Source of the DNA: Perlabentimonas sp964490015
GTDB taxonomy: Bacteria; Bacteroidota; Bacteroidia; Bacteroidales; Tenuifilaceae
Length of the DNA stretch: 64,000 bases
Assembly (NCBI GenBank): GCA_964490015.1
Contig: CAZBBA010000006.1
Span: 1 to 64,000 of the forward strand
Direction of reading: 5' to 3'
A model generated the notes under the pieces. That model searched no databases, had not been told where the DNA came from, and saw nothing but the letters and a program-made list of their open reading frames with translations. Of this stretch, positions 8,516-18,224 are shown one piece after another (within the stretch, counting starts at the first letter, position 1; each line of letters starts with the position of its first letter). Position numbers and translations under genes: made by a program.

Positions 8516-10099
8516 TTACTGGTTTCGTTTACGAGCCGATATCACCCTTAAGGTGCCGTGAAAAACAACTCCTCCAAGAGTACCTAGTATAAGAAGTATT
8601 CCAAGGAAATCAACAGTAGCACTGCGGTCGCGTCCGGGCATGTAAAAATCGTTTAGGTTTGCCAGTCGCGAGCCCTCACGGATATGGCAGTCGCTGCAGC
8701 TCAACGCCTGCTCCTTGGGCGATACCATGTGCGATATGGGCAAGAACATCTCTGTTTCCACGAATTCCCACTCGCCACTCCAGGGCAGTCCGGCAATCTT
8801 CATCCCTTCGGTTAAAGCCGTTTCCCAGTTAAAATCTACCCACAGCCCGCCCTTACCCGGCTCCTTGTCCCACAGTTTAGCCTTAAGCACCCTATTGTAA
8901 TTGGGGTCGAAGGGTTGCTTTCCTCGGTGAATCTTCACAGGCCAAATTTGAGCTTTGGAATCGGTATACTCACCAAATAGGGTGTTTATCTTAACCGGAA
9001 ACTCAGTGATTGTATCGCTAACCAACATATGATCGGCTTGCCCATTAAACCACACGTACTCGGGTTCAACATTCTTTGCCCAATGGGCAGTCCCCTTAAT
9101 GGATTGGTACGATATTCTACCCGTTGAGTCCATCATCTCGTAAGGCATTCCATCCTGCAGGTCGCAGGCAGTGGACCAGTCCCAGTACATCTTGGTGGGA
9201 TTTACCTTAGCATACGTTGGGATATGGCAGGTTTGACAGGCAATTTTAACCGTGTGCTCGTTTAATTTGCTGGTGGCATGGGGTGTAGCGCCATGGCATT
9301 GAGTGCAGGTTGCCCTGTTGTAATCGTTGGATGCAGTTCCATAGTAGCGGCCAAGCATCACATGATTCTGGGTTTTATGACAATCGGTGCAGCTCATATT
9401 CATCCCCGCAAGATTCATATGCACATCAACATCGCGGGTTGTGTTAAGCAATGCCTCCTCCAGATGACCATGCTTTATGTTATTTCCTCCAGCGCTGTAG
9501 AAATGGCAATATCCGCAGTTGTACTTTGTAGGTAAGCCCACGTTGGATGCAATATAGTTGTAGTTTGGCACAAATGGCCCTGTGGTAGGAGGATATCCGG
9601 CGGCTCCTCCACTGGCCTTTTCGTAGGTTTTGGTGTTGTCGTGGCAAATCAGACAATCCATATTCCGTTGCTGGGAAAAATCGAAACCATTGTCGCTCCA
9701 ACCATAACCAGCGTGGCATTTATTGCAGGTGGCCTCGCTTCCACCAATCCCTGTACAAAAATTGTTTATAAGGTTTTTCTTCCCCAGATATACAACACCA
9801 CGCCCTTCGATAAACGCCTCGCGTTCCCATAACCAGTGATGATTTGTAAGCAGCTCCTTACCTCTCTCCGTATGGCACGATAGGCAAGCCTCTGTAACCT
9901 GCTGGGGCTGGGTAAACTCCTTTTGCAACTCAGCAAACTGGCTGTGATCGACCGCTTTTTGGGGTCGATTTCGAACCTCTTGCTTCAGCGCATCCAGCAC
10001 TGCCGGATCCATTTGTTTAGGCTTATCAAGAATAGCAATGGCGATAAATATCTGTGGGATTAGCACAATAGCTAGAAAGGGAATCAACTTGTTTTTCAT
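8516..10099 (-). CDS. Octaheme c-type cytochrome, tetrathionate reductase (OTR) family
   Basis: Eight CXXCH heme sites are visible (numbered from the upstream ATG at 10123: residues 80-84, 133-137, 157-161, 203-207, 245-249, 273-277, 296-300, 476-480). The seven-plus-one spacing fits the octaheme tetrathionate reductase family, which reduces tetrathionate and can act on nitrite or hydroxylamine in vitro. An N-terminal hydrophobic signal/anchor (MKNKLIPFLAIV) favours the ATG at 10099; ATG 10123 would add eight residues. A C-terminal transmembrane helix (about 503-525) anchors the protein with its hemes in the periplasm. It is the first gene of the operon and is followed by a cytochrome b and sulfur-handling genes, so a sulfur substrate is likely. 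The true substrate is not proven. Confidence 0.9.
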   Translation of the reverse strand: MKNKLIPFLAIVLIPQIFIAIAILDKPKQMDPAVLDALKQEVRNRPQKAVDHSQFAELQKEFTQPQQVTEACLSCHTERGKELLTNHHWLWEREAFIEGRGVVYLGKKNLINNFCTGIGGSEATCNKCHAGYGWSDNGFDFSQQRNMDCLICHDNTKTYEKASGGAAGYPPTTGPFVPNYNYIASNVGLPTKYNCGYCHFYSAGGNNIKHGHLEEALLNTTRDVDVHMNLAGMNMSCTDCHKTQNHVMLGRYYGTASNDYNRATCTQCHGATPHATSKLNEHTVKIACQTCHIPTYAKVNPTKMYWDWSTACDLQDGMPYEMMDSTGRISYQSIKGTAHWAKNVEPEYVWFNGQADHMLVSDTITEFPVKINTLFGEYTDSKAQIWPVKIHRGKQPFDPNYNRVLKAKLWDKEPGKGGLWVDFNWETALTEGMKIAGLPWSGEWEFVETEMFLPISHMVSPKEQALSCSDCHIREGSRLANLNDFYMPGRDRSATVDFLGILLILGTLGGVVFHGTLRVISARKRNQ

Positions 10100-10252
10100 C
10101 CGACTACAAGTTAGGTTATTCATCTCGGCATAACAACTTATGCAAATATATCGAAATGTAGAGGTATTAGGTTTCGGTAATCATGAAAAAAAAAGGGTGC
10201 CTCTAAAATTTAGAACGATTTTAAACACATTAACTACAGCCAGAATTGCTTG

Positions 10253-11446
10253 CTAGTATAGTAATCCAATAAGCCAAAGAGGAATACGATTTGCTGAGCC
10301 TATTTCATACCCATCCAAAAGGGTATAATAATCACCACCCGATTTTGGTTTCCGAACCCGACGAGTTGCCTGAGGAATGGCAATTCGACACTGTCCATCT
10401 ACTTCTATCATGTTGTGCTGTACCAGCTGTACCGGAAATAGGGCCGATATCTGACTGACGGCCAGATTGGAAACCAGCGTATCGCGGCTGGGTTGAATTA
10501 ATCCGAAGAGTTGGGCCAGATTGGGATTACCCAAATACACTCGCTCGGGTTTTTGCAATATGCTAACATTTTCGCCAGCAGGATATAGTAAGCTGATTAG
10601 CTTGGTTCGTTCGAGGTGGAAAAGGTATCCAATAAGCGTATTCCTGTGAACTCCTATGGTTTCGCTTATCTTAACCAAATTTGGCTTGAACGGGGCGCTT
10701 TGCGCTATTATATTTACTAGCTGCTTAATTTTGTAAGTATTCCGTGAGTCGTAACCCTCCATGTAGTTCATATCCACCTCAATGGTTTCCCGAACAATAG
10801 CCTCCAGCTTTCTTTTAAACGACTCATATCCGGCTAAACGAATTGGATAAAATCCTTTGGTAATAAAATCGTTTAGATAAAGAGTTGGGTTTAACCCAGG
10901 AGCGAGCTCTGAGGCAATCTCAATATGTTTACTAAGAATTGATTGTAAATCGAATCGGGGAATTTGGGCAATGCCTTCCAGGGCTAGATACTCGCGAAAC
11001 GACAATGTTGAAAGGTTAAAAATATGTGCCCGTTGGCTAAGGTTGGCGTAATGCTTAACCATTTCGATTATTGACGAACCCGCGAATGTGACCCTAATAT
11101 CGGGGAGGGTTTCGTATATATCCTTTAGCTCAAGGGACCATTGCGGATGCTTGTGGATATCGTCGATAAACAGGTGACGACCACCCTTACTGCGGAATTC
11201 CGACGCAAACTGCCGGAGCGATTGACCAGCAAGGTAAATGTCGTCCATGGACAGATATAGCGCCTGGGGATCGACCCCATACTGCGATTTTGCCTGCTGC
11301 AAAAGTAGGGTTGTTTTACCAACACCCCTTGGCCCAATGAGGCCAATCAATCGTTTTGTCCAATCAATTTCCTGACTTATCGCCCTTGTGAAAACCATGG
11401 GCACCTCATTTATGAGGTGATTAGACTTTAATCTTAATTGTTCCAT
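10253..11446 (-). CDS. AAA-family ATPase (AAA_14 type, DUF4143-like architecture)
   Basis: A 397-residue protein with a Walker A GPRGVGKTT (about residues 38-46), a Walker B-like HLFIDDIHKHP (about 91-101) and a sensor-like FAGSSI. This is the layout of the widespread prokaryotic AAA_14 ATPases, whose function is unknown. The C-terminal half has a winged-helix-like stretch (SETIGVHRNTLIGYLFHLERTK region) but lacks the usual nuclease-like ending seen in the second such gene of this window (25557-26765). The last 70 residues are unlike the family. It is divergent from nothing nearby and stands alone between the sulfur operon promoter and a histidine kinase. Confidence 0.82.
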   Translation of the reverse strand: MEQLRLKSNHLINEVPMVFTRAISQEIDWTKRLIGLIGPRGVGKTTLLLQQAKSQYGVDPQALYLSMDDIYLAGQSLRQFASEFRSKGGRHLFIDDIHKHPQWSLELKDIYETLPDIRVTFAGSSIIEMVKHYANLSQRAHIFNLSTLSFREYLALEGIAQIPRFDLQSILSKHIEIASELAPGLNPTLYLNDFITKGFYPIRLAGYESFKRKLEAIVRETIEVDMNYMEGYDSRNTYKIKQLVNIIAQSAPFKPNLVKISETIGVHRNTLIGYLFHLERTKLISLLYPAGENVSILQKPERVYLGNPNLAQLFGLIQPSRDTLVSNLAVSQISALFPVQLVQHNMIEVDGQCRIAIPQATRRVRKPKSGGDYYTLLDGYEIGSANRIPLWLIGLLY

Positions 11447-11530
11447 TGCTATTTCGTTTCAGCAAATATAAAATATTTGTGCAGAAAAACAAGGGCACAA
11501 TAGTATTTTTTGATAAGTGTGTTTTGAATC

Positions 11531-14095
11531 CTAACTTGTTTTCACCCTCAACCTGTCAATATCTCTCTTTAGCATTGCCTGCACGCGTTCCACCTCGGAG
11601 CATATCTCGGCAACATACGATTCAATTCGGGTATTGTCGTTCTTTAATGGGTCTATTCGCTCCAACTCCTCGAGGGTAAGGGCAATGCCCTCGACCTTGA
11701 GCTGACGAAAGGCCGATTTCATCTTATGCGCCACCTCTCCTACACCCTTCCAGTTTTTCTGCTCCACAAACATCAGCAAATACTTAACATTGGCCTTGGA
11801 GTTGTCGATAAAGGACTGCAGTATCTCGCAGGTCGAATCGTCGTCGTCGCCGGCAAATCGGCGAATCTCGGAGATATCATACCCTTCAACCCGATCGGCT
11901 GAAGGTAGGGTTATGTTTTTAATGGCCTGTTGGCCAACAATAGGCGCAATGATATTGTACAGATCGAACTCGTTAAAGGGTTTGGTAAGCGCGCTGTGGA
12001 ATCCTGCATCGGAGTAAAATCGCTGCCTGTTAGCCGTGCTGTTTGCTGTAAGGGCAATCACTAGTGGGGGATTCTGAAGACACATCTCTGCAATACGCTT
12101 CACCAAATCAATTCCACTCATTTGCGGCATTTGTATGTCGGTTAAAACTATTGTGGGGCAAGTTTCCTCAATTTCCCTAAGCGCATCGAGGGGATTGCTG
12201 TAGGCCTGAGGTGAAACACCTAGGGTTTTAAGCATTTCCGACACCAGAAGTTGACTAATAGGATCGTCGTCGACCACAATAATGCTTAAATCATTGGGCA
12301 ATTGGGGTGCTAACGTTTCGCGGTTGGGTTGGCTATCCTTTTCCTGATCAATGGCAACAGAATACTCCAGATTAACAGTAAACGTGGTGCCAATATTTAC
12401 TTCGCTATCAACGGTTATGCTTCCCCCTTGGAGTTCAACCAGCTTTTTAACAATTGTAAGGCCAAGGCCTGTGCCACCGTACAGTCGCGTTGTACTAGCA
12501 TCAACCTGGCTAAATTGCTCAAAGATAGAGCCGATATTCTCCTTGGGAATACCTATTCCTGTATCGATTACTTGGAATTGACATGAAACCTTATCCTGTA
12601 GTTGCTGATGAGTAAGCCGCACAGTAACGTTTCCGCTCTGGGTGAACTTAATGGCGTTGCCCACAAGGTTTAACAATACCTGCTTTAGCCTAAAGGGATC
12701 GCCCTTTACCCAAAGTGAAAGTCCTTGAACGCTCTCTACTCTCAGCGTAATATCCTTTTCCAGAGCTTTTACCAGTAAAGTATCGGCTGCCTCCTTAACA
12801 ATAACCGATGGGTTAAAAGGAATGCTCTCAAACCGTAAAAAGCCTCCCTCAATTTTTGTAAGATCCAAAATGTCGTTCACAATATCGAGAAGATGCTGGG
12901 AAGACTTGCTCAGGGACTGTGCTATAAACTCCTGCTTGGGGTTTAACTCTGTTTTCTTAAGTTGCCTCGAAAGCCCTACGATAGCGCTAAGGGGTGTGCG
13001 AATCTCGTGGTTCATATTGGCCAAGAACTCCTCCTTAACTTTAAGCAATTTCTCGGCAAGCTGCTTAGCCGCCAGTAGCTTATTTCGATAAAAGTTTGCC
13101 TTTGTGATATCTCTAAAAATTAACCAAGTGAAAAAAACTACCATTAAGAAAGCTGCACCACCCATGGTAAGTAAAAGAATTGTTGAATTTCGAACGGTAG
13201 TCTCGACCTGCTCGGCAAGTTGAATTGAGTTCATTAGCTCCTCACGCTCAAGCAAAGAGACAACCGTTCTGATCTGATCCATTATCTCCTTGTCGCTTTT
13301 AAGAATCTCCAATTCCTTTGCACTAATATTGTAAAGCGACATCTCCTGCTGCGTTTGAATCTCGGCAAGGATTCTTATTACCTCGTTTAAGATGCTATCG
13401 GAAGGCGAGAGTACTGATCGACTCAGGGTATCGACCTGTGTTTCGACTTCGACTATAAGCTTTGAGATTATGCTATCAGTGGGTTCCTTCCGGCTAAACC
13501 ACCTTAAAAACCGACTAAAAGAGCTCTGCGAACTCTCGTCGGGGGTTTTGCTGATAACAGAATCGCGTCGCGAGGTTTTGGTAGTGGTTACACTAGTGAT
13601 AACCGCGGCTTCTCTCAGGGAGTCAATCTGAATATTCTCAACCTGCTCTAGGGCTTTCTGGTAAAACCTTGAGGTTTGATCGGTTTGCTTAAGGGCTACC
13701 AGCTCGTTTAGTACTCGTCGCTTACGCGTGAGCAGGTTTTGAATAAATCTTATTTTCTCAGCCTGCACGGGATAATCATCCACAAGTGTAAGGAGGGAGT
13801 CGACCTTGTTGTTAATACTGCCCATAAAAGAGAGGTACAGGGTAAGGTAACTCTCGTTTTGGGTAAGGGTATAGGTTCTTATATTGCTTTCGGCCTCGTA
13901 AATATCTGTTAGAATGGAGTTAAGGCTTATTAGCTTTTTGCTAGGATCGGATAAGGATTGGCGGGTTTGGGTAAGGTCGACAAATCCCTTGAAAGTAACA
14001 AATAGCGCAGCGCTGGCTATACTAAAAACAATCAAAAAGCCAAAAACAACTTTGGGCTTTATCCACTCCTTCCTTATCCTGTCCCTTGGTTTCAT
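11531..14095 (-). CDS. Hybrid sensor histidine kinase with receiver and Hpt domains
   Basis: An 854-residue membrane sensor. Transmembrane helices at about 15-38 and 304-326 bracket a periplasmic, mostly helical CHASE3-like sensor. Then follow HisKA (ANMNHEIRTPLS, phospho-acceptor His363), HATPase (N box NLVGNAIKFT, DTGIGIP, GGTGLGL), a receiver (phospho-acceptor Asp653 in TDIQMPQMSG) and a C-terminal Hpt (His790 in AHKMKSAF). The full His-Asp-His chain means it should pass phosphate to a separate response regulator, none of which is encoded within the window. It sits 203 bases downstream of a second hybrid kinase on the same strand. The signal is unknown. Confidence 0.93.
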   Translation of the reverse strand: MKPRDRIRKEWIKPKVVFGFLIVFSIASAALFVTFKGFVDLTQTRQSLSDPSKKLISLNSILTDIYEAESNIRTYTLTQNESYLTLYLSFMGSINNKVDSLLTLVDDYPVQAEKIRFIQNLLTRKRRVLNELVALKQTDQTSRFYQKALEQVENIQIDSLREAAVITSVTTTKTSRRDSVISKTPDESSQSSFSRFLRWFSRKEPTDSIISKLIVEVETQVDTLSRSVLSPSDSILNEVIRILAEIQTQQEMSLYNISAKELEILKSDKEIMDQIRTVVSLLEREELMNSIQLAEQVETTVRNSTILLLTMGGAAFLMVVFFTWLIFRDITKANFYRNKLLAAKQLAEKLLKVKEEFLANMNHEIRTPLSAIVGLSRQLKKTELNPKQEFIAQSLSKSSQHLLDIVNDILDLTKIEGGFLRFESIPFNPSVIVKEAADTLLVKALEKDITLRVESVQGLSLWVKGDPFRLKQVLLNLVGNAIKFTQSGNVTVRLTHQQLQDKVSCQFQVIDTGIGIPKENIGSIFEQFSQVDASTTRLYGGTGLGLTIVKKLVELQGGSITVDSEVNIGTTFTVNLEYSVAIDQEKDSQPNRETLAPQLPNDLSIIVVDDDPISQLLVSEMLKTLGVSPQAYSNPLDALREIEETCPTIVLTDIQMPQMSGIDLVKRIAEMCLQNPPLVIALTANSTANRQRFYSDAGFHSALTKPFNEFDLYNIIAPIVGQQAIKNITLPSADRVEGYDISEIRRFAGDDDDSTCEILQSFIDNSKANVKYLLMFVEQKNWKGVGEVAHKMKSAFRQLKVEGIALTLEELERIDPLKNDNTRIESYVAEICSEVERVQAMLKRDIDRLRVKTS

Positions 14096-14298
14096 GTCAA
14101 TAAATATGAGGAAACTTTTAAAAGCCTATTGGTTAAATATAATGCATTTTGGAATACCTAGGAAATTCATTTCTAAATCTATACCAAAAACGGTAAAACG
14201 GAATTATATCGCTGTTTAACTGCATGTTACGAATTGTATCGCATGAATATCATATATGATAACTCGGGCAATAAAATCAACAAACTGAGATATTAATA

Positions 14299-16788
14299 CT
14301 ATGCTAAAACGGGTTTGCACAAGTAGTGTGCAACCATGCGGAGAAAGTCGTCGGGGTCGAGTGGTTTAGGAATATAGTCGTCGCAACCAGCATTAATGCA
14401 TTTCTCCCTGTCGTAGCTCATTGCGTTGGCGGTTTGTGCAATAATGGTCATTGCTGGATTAAGTTTTTTAATGTGCGCAGTTGCCTCGTACCCATCTATA
14501 AATGGTAGGCGCATGTCCATAATAATTAAGTCAATATCCTCACGGAGTTGAGTAATCTCAATGGCGTCCTCGCCATTTTTTGCATGGATAAGCTTGGCAT
14601 CGGTACTTTTTAGGAGAGCCTCGATAAACTGATAGCTAATAAGATCGTCCTCGACAATAAGTATTACTTTACCACTGAACGAGAGGCTTTGCATGGAAAC
14701 CGACGATCGCGAAACATACTGATTTGAAGCATTTACCCCAGGTTCGAAAGGAATTGTAAAGTAGAATGTTGTTCCTTTATCGATTTCGGACTCGAACCAA
14801 ATGCGGCCATTAAGAAGCTGCACTAAACCTTTGCTGATGGGAAGGCCAAGGCCGGCACCCCTTTTAAGGTATGGGTCATCGTCTTGTCTATGACTAACTC
14901 TACTAAAGAGTTTATCCTTACTGTCGGGAGGAATCCCAATACCGGTATCCTTAACAAAAAACTTTATGGTGTTGTTGGGTAAAATATCGTAGCCGTACTC
15001 CACATATCCCGACGAGGTGAACTTAAATGCGTTGTCGAGCAGGTTTGTTATTACCTGCTCTATACGGTTTGGATCGGCTGTAATAAAGCTGCGGGAATCG
15101 CTGAGCGACAACTTGAGCCTAAGTTCCACATTCGACATTTTTCGGTCGTACTCATCGGAGTTAAACATGGTGTAAAGATCGTATAGCAGCTGGTTGAGGT
15201 TAAACGAGGTTGGCCTGATCTGCACCTGCCCTGAGTCGATAAGTGAGATGTTGATGATGTCGTTGATTATCTGAAGAAGATTTCGTCCCCGACGGACAAT
15301 TAAGTCCATATACTGTTTCCGCTCACTGGCAGTCAATGAGTTATCACTAAGCAATCGGGTAAACCCCAGTATGCCGTTTAGTGGGGTTCGAATCTCGTGG
15401 CTCATATTGGCTAAAAACATCGACTTTAGCTTATCGCTCTCCTGCGCTTTATGCAGCGTGGAGAGTAAATCCTGGGTGCGACTCTCCACAATTGTCTCTA
15501 AATGTGTATTTAGATTATTAAGATCGCTATTAGCCTTCTCAAGTTCCCTTCTTCGTTTGCGTAGTCGACGAATAAAAAGTAACGAACCAACCAGTAACAC
15601 AAACAACGAAATAGCCAACATGGTGATGGCATACTGTAATATTAAGGATTTTTGGTTCTTGGTTTTCTCAAGATCGAGTTTTACTTCTAGCAAGGCCTTC
15701 TCCTGCTCAACACGTTCACTCTCATACATAAAAGAGAACTCGGCCACTTGGTTCGAAATGCTCTCATTAAAAAATGTTTCGTACTTTGCCACATAGTCCG
15801 AGAGCGTTTCGTGTGCTTTCTGATAGTTTCGTACAGCTAAGTAGTAGTCGGAATGGGTTTTAAGATACGATAGGGCTTGAATGCTGCTTTCGTCGAAGTT
15901 AATGAACTCTTCGGCCCTCTTTAGGTAAGTAAATGCCCAGGGTGCATTTCCCATTTTAAGGTATAGTGAAGCAATGCTTGTATAGGTTTCGGATAAACCC
16001 AAGTTATTCCTTTTTAATTTATGGTATTGTGCAGCATGCTCAAAATTGCTTAGGGCTTTTTGGAACTCACCAGTTTGTGTATATAACCGCCCCAAATTAA
16101 CATAGGTGCTGGCCATGGAGGCAGTATCCTTAACTGAAGATTTAACGGCAATAGACTCCTCAAAGTAATTTATTGCTCCGGGAAAATCCTTTAACTCCAT
16201 AAGGATTAACCCCATGTTGTTTAGGGTAAAGGAGATGCCGGTGGTATAGTTTACCTTTCGAGCCAGCATGTTGCTGCGTTGATATATAGAGTATGCGGCA
16301 TCGAGCTGGTTGGTTGCCCTAAAACACATGGCCAGGTTGTTAAGCGTTGAGGCAATGGTAAGAGTATCGCCTATTCTTTCGCGAATATCCAACGCAAGCT
16401 TAAGGCTTTCAATGGCTTTGGCATGTTGACGAAGCTGATTGTAACACACACCTGTAAGGTTCAACATTCTCGAATACTCTACACTATCGCCGAGGGCACG
16501 GTAAATTTGAGATGCTTGTTCGAACTTGGTTAAGGCAGAACGAAACTTACTCTGCTGAAGAAGCCCAATAGCAATCTCACTAAATGCCTTTGCCTTTTGC
16601 TGATCGGATAATGCTGTTGACTGTTGAATTATTCGCTCACCCAATTCAATCTTGCGCTCGCCTTGACTTTTCTGGCTCATCTCAAGCAGCGAATCAATCT
16701 GATATGTCGATAAGCTATGTGTTTGAGAATAAACAGAAAGGCTTAGTAGCACAGGGATAATCAAACATATGATAGGGTAGCGAATCAT
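14299..16788 (-). CDS. TPR-containing hybrid sensor histidine kinase
   Basis: An 829-residue protein with a signal peptide (about 1-21) and a periplasmic array of about six TPR repeats (about 65-335; typical pattern AIESLKLALDI, AINYFEESIAV). A single transmembrane helix lies at about 382-405, followed by a coiled coil, HisKA (ANMSHEIRTPLN, His464), HATPase (NLLDNAFKF, DTGIGIP, GAGLGLP) and a C-terminal receiver (Asp758 in IIMDMRLPFIDG). It has no DNA-binding or Hpt domain. TPR kinases of this build are common in Bacteroidota; ligands are unknown. It is transcribed toward the second kinase and divergently from the MscS channel. Confidence 0.93.
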   Translation of the reverse strand: MIRYPIICLIIPVLLSLSVYSQTHSLSTYQIDSLLEMSQKSQGERKIELGERIIQQSTALSDQQKAKAFSEIAIGLLQQSKFRSALTKFEQASQIYRALGDSVEYSRMLNLTGVCYNQLRQHAKAIESLKLALDIRERIGDTLTIASTLNNLAMCFRATNQLDAAYSIYQRSNMLARKVNYTTGISFTLNNMGLILMELKDFPGAINYFEESIAVKSSVKDTASMASTYVNLGRLYTQTGEFQKALSNFEHAAQYHKLKRNNLGLSETYTSIASLYLKMGNAPWAFTYLKRAEEFINFDESSIQALSYLKTHSDYYLAVRNYQKAHETLSDYVAKYETFFNESISNQVAEFSFMYESERVEQEKALLEVKLDLEKTKNQKSLILQYAITMLAISLFVLLVGSLLFIRRLRKRRRELEKANSDLNNLNTHLETIVESRTQDLLSTLHKAQESDKLKSMFLANMSHEIRTPLNGILGFTRLLSDNSLTASERKQYMDLIVRRGRNLLQIINDIINISLIDSGQVQIRPTSFNLNQLLYDLYTMFNSDEYDRKMSNVELRLKLSLSDSRSFITADPNRIEQVITNLLDNAFKFTSSGYVEYGYDILPNNTIKFFVKDTGIGIPPDSKDKLFSRVSHRQDDDPYLKRGAGLGLPISKGLVQLLNGRIWFESEIDKGTTFYFTIPFEPGVNASNQYVSRSSVSMQSLSFSGKVILIVEDDLISYQFIEALLKSTDAKLIHAKNGEDAIEITQLREDIDLIIMDMRLPFIDGYEATAHIKKLNPAMTIIAQTANAMSYDREKCINAGCDDYIPKPLDPDDFLRMVAHYLCKPVLA

Positions 16789-17094
16789 GCTGAGTTATAT
16801 AGTTACAAAAATAGCAATATTTTAAGATACGAGGCATACTTATATCCCCGAAAGCTGCACCAGCAAAATCTCTAGTTAAACTAATAAATTGAGGCCTGTT
16901 TGCCAACTATGCTGACCAAATATTATAGATAAAACTGATCTTGCATTATTTTCCCTATCAAATATTACAGAAGATCTGCCCCTAAACTATTTCAACAATT
17001 ACTCCCCTACAATAAGTTGTTAACGGCATTTCAACTGAATGCTACTAAAAAAGTCATAATAATCTTGCTAAATTTGACAACAAATTGGAAGACC
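16789..17094. other. Divergent intergenic region (kinase / MscS)
   Basis: About 300 AT-rich bases between the divergent TPR kinase and mechanosensitive channel genes. It must contain promoters for both, but I see no strong TTTG/TAnnTTTG pair, no hairpin and no coding sequence that I would defend. The open frame extending from 17017 into the channel gene lacks family similarity in its first 26 codons. Confidence 0.5.
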
Positions 17095-18141
17095 ATGGAT
17101 ATTATTCTTAGTACAGATCACATTGAGCGGATAGTAATCTCATTATTAGCTGTTGCCGCAGGAGCTCTTCTACTTTACGCAGCAGTAAAGTTTCTTAAGA
17201 AGTATATTGTTCTATTAAAGGACAAGAGTAAGCGACGGGGATTGCTTCGAAAAGCAGTTTTTCCTATTAGCTTTTTTACTCTATTTATCGCCCTAAAACT
17301 CATGTTGCCCTTACTAATTTCGGAGGAAGAACTGCAAAAATCGGCTGGGCATTTTTTGCTGGTAATGCTTATTGGTTCGGGCACATGGATTGCTATAAAT
17401 GCCATAAGGATTGCACGAATTGTCATACTTAGCCAATACGATGTTACTCAAAAGAACAACTTGTTGGCGCGAAAAATGCACACCCAACTTAAGATAATTG
17501 AGCGAATTATAGTTTTAACCTTAATTTTTGTGGCGATAGCCAGCATTCTATTAACTTTTGAGTCAATTCGCAGGATTGGGTTCAGCCTTTTCGCTTCGGC
17601 TGGTGTGGCTGGATTAATTATTGGGCTTGCGGCTCAAAAGGTGATTGGCAGTATACTGGCCGGTTTTCAGCTGGCCATAACCCAGCCTATTAGGATTGAC
17701 GATGTGGTGATTGTTGAAAATGAATGGGGATGGATTGAGGAGATTACCATAACCTACGTCGTGATTAGGCTCTGGGATCGACGGAGAATGGTAGTACCTA
17801 CCACCTATTTCATCGAAAAACCATTCCAAAATTGGACCCGCAAATCGTCGGATATTATCGGGAGCGTTTTCATCTTTACCGATTACACTATGCCAGTTGA
17901 TTTGCTTAGGCAGGAGTTTCTTGAGATACTAAAGCAAACAGAACTTTGGGACGGTAATATTGCCAATGTTCAGGTAACCAATGCCACAAATCAGGCATTG
18001 GAAATTCGATTCCTCATGAGCGCTATTGACTCGCCAACGCTTTGGGATTTGAGGGTGCTTGTGCGTGAGAAAATAATCGAATTCCTTCAGCAAAATCACC
18101 CCGAAAAACTTCCTCGAACAAGAATTGAGGTAAAACCTTAA
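17095..18141 (+). CDS. MscS family mechanosensitive ion channel
   Basis: A small-conductance mechanosensitive channel that opens under membrane tension to release solutes after osmotic downshock. I start at ATG 17095 (348 residues) rather than 17017 because the first 26 codons of the longer frame look non-coding and this ATG opens just before the first helix. Helices are seen at about residues 10-30, 55-75, 88-108 and 145-165. The pore-lining helix and beta domain (AGVAGLIIGLAAQ, ITQPIRIDDVV, the PTTYFIEKPFQNW strand) are the canonical MscS core. The cytoplasmic C-terminal domain follows. It is a monocistron, 83 bases ahead of a secreted-protein gene. Confidence 0.92.
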   Translation: MDIILSTDHIERIVISLLAVAAGALLLYAAVKFLKKYIVLLKDKSKRRGLLRKAVFPISFFTLFIALKLMLPLLISEEELQKSAGHFLLVMLIGSGTWIAINAIRIARIVILSQYDVTQKNNLLARKMHTQLKIIERIIVLTLIFVAIASILLTFESIRRIGFSLFASAGVAGLIIGLAAQKVIGSILAGFQLAITQPIRIDDVVIVENEWGWIEEITITYVVIRLWDRRRMVVPTTYFIEKPFQNWTRKSSDIIGSVFIFTDYTMPVDLLRQEFLEILKQTELWDGNIANVQVTNATNQALEIRFLMSAIDSPTLWDLRVLVREKIIEFLQQNHPEKLPRTRIEVKP

Positions 18142-18224
18142 ATAATCTACTTGAAGTCCGTTCCACAATATCTACTGTCGATTTAATAGTGTAATTTTGC
18201 ACCGGCTTAAACTACGTATAATCA

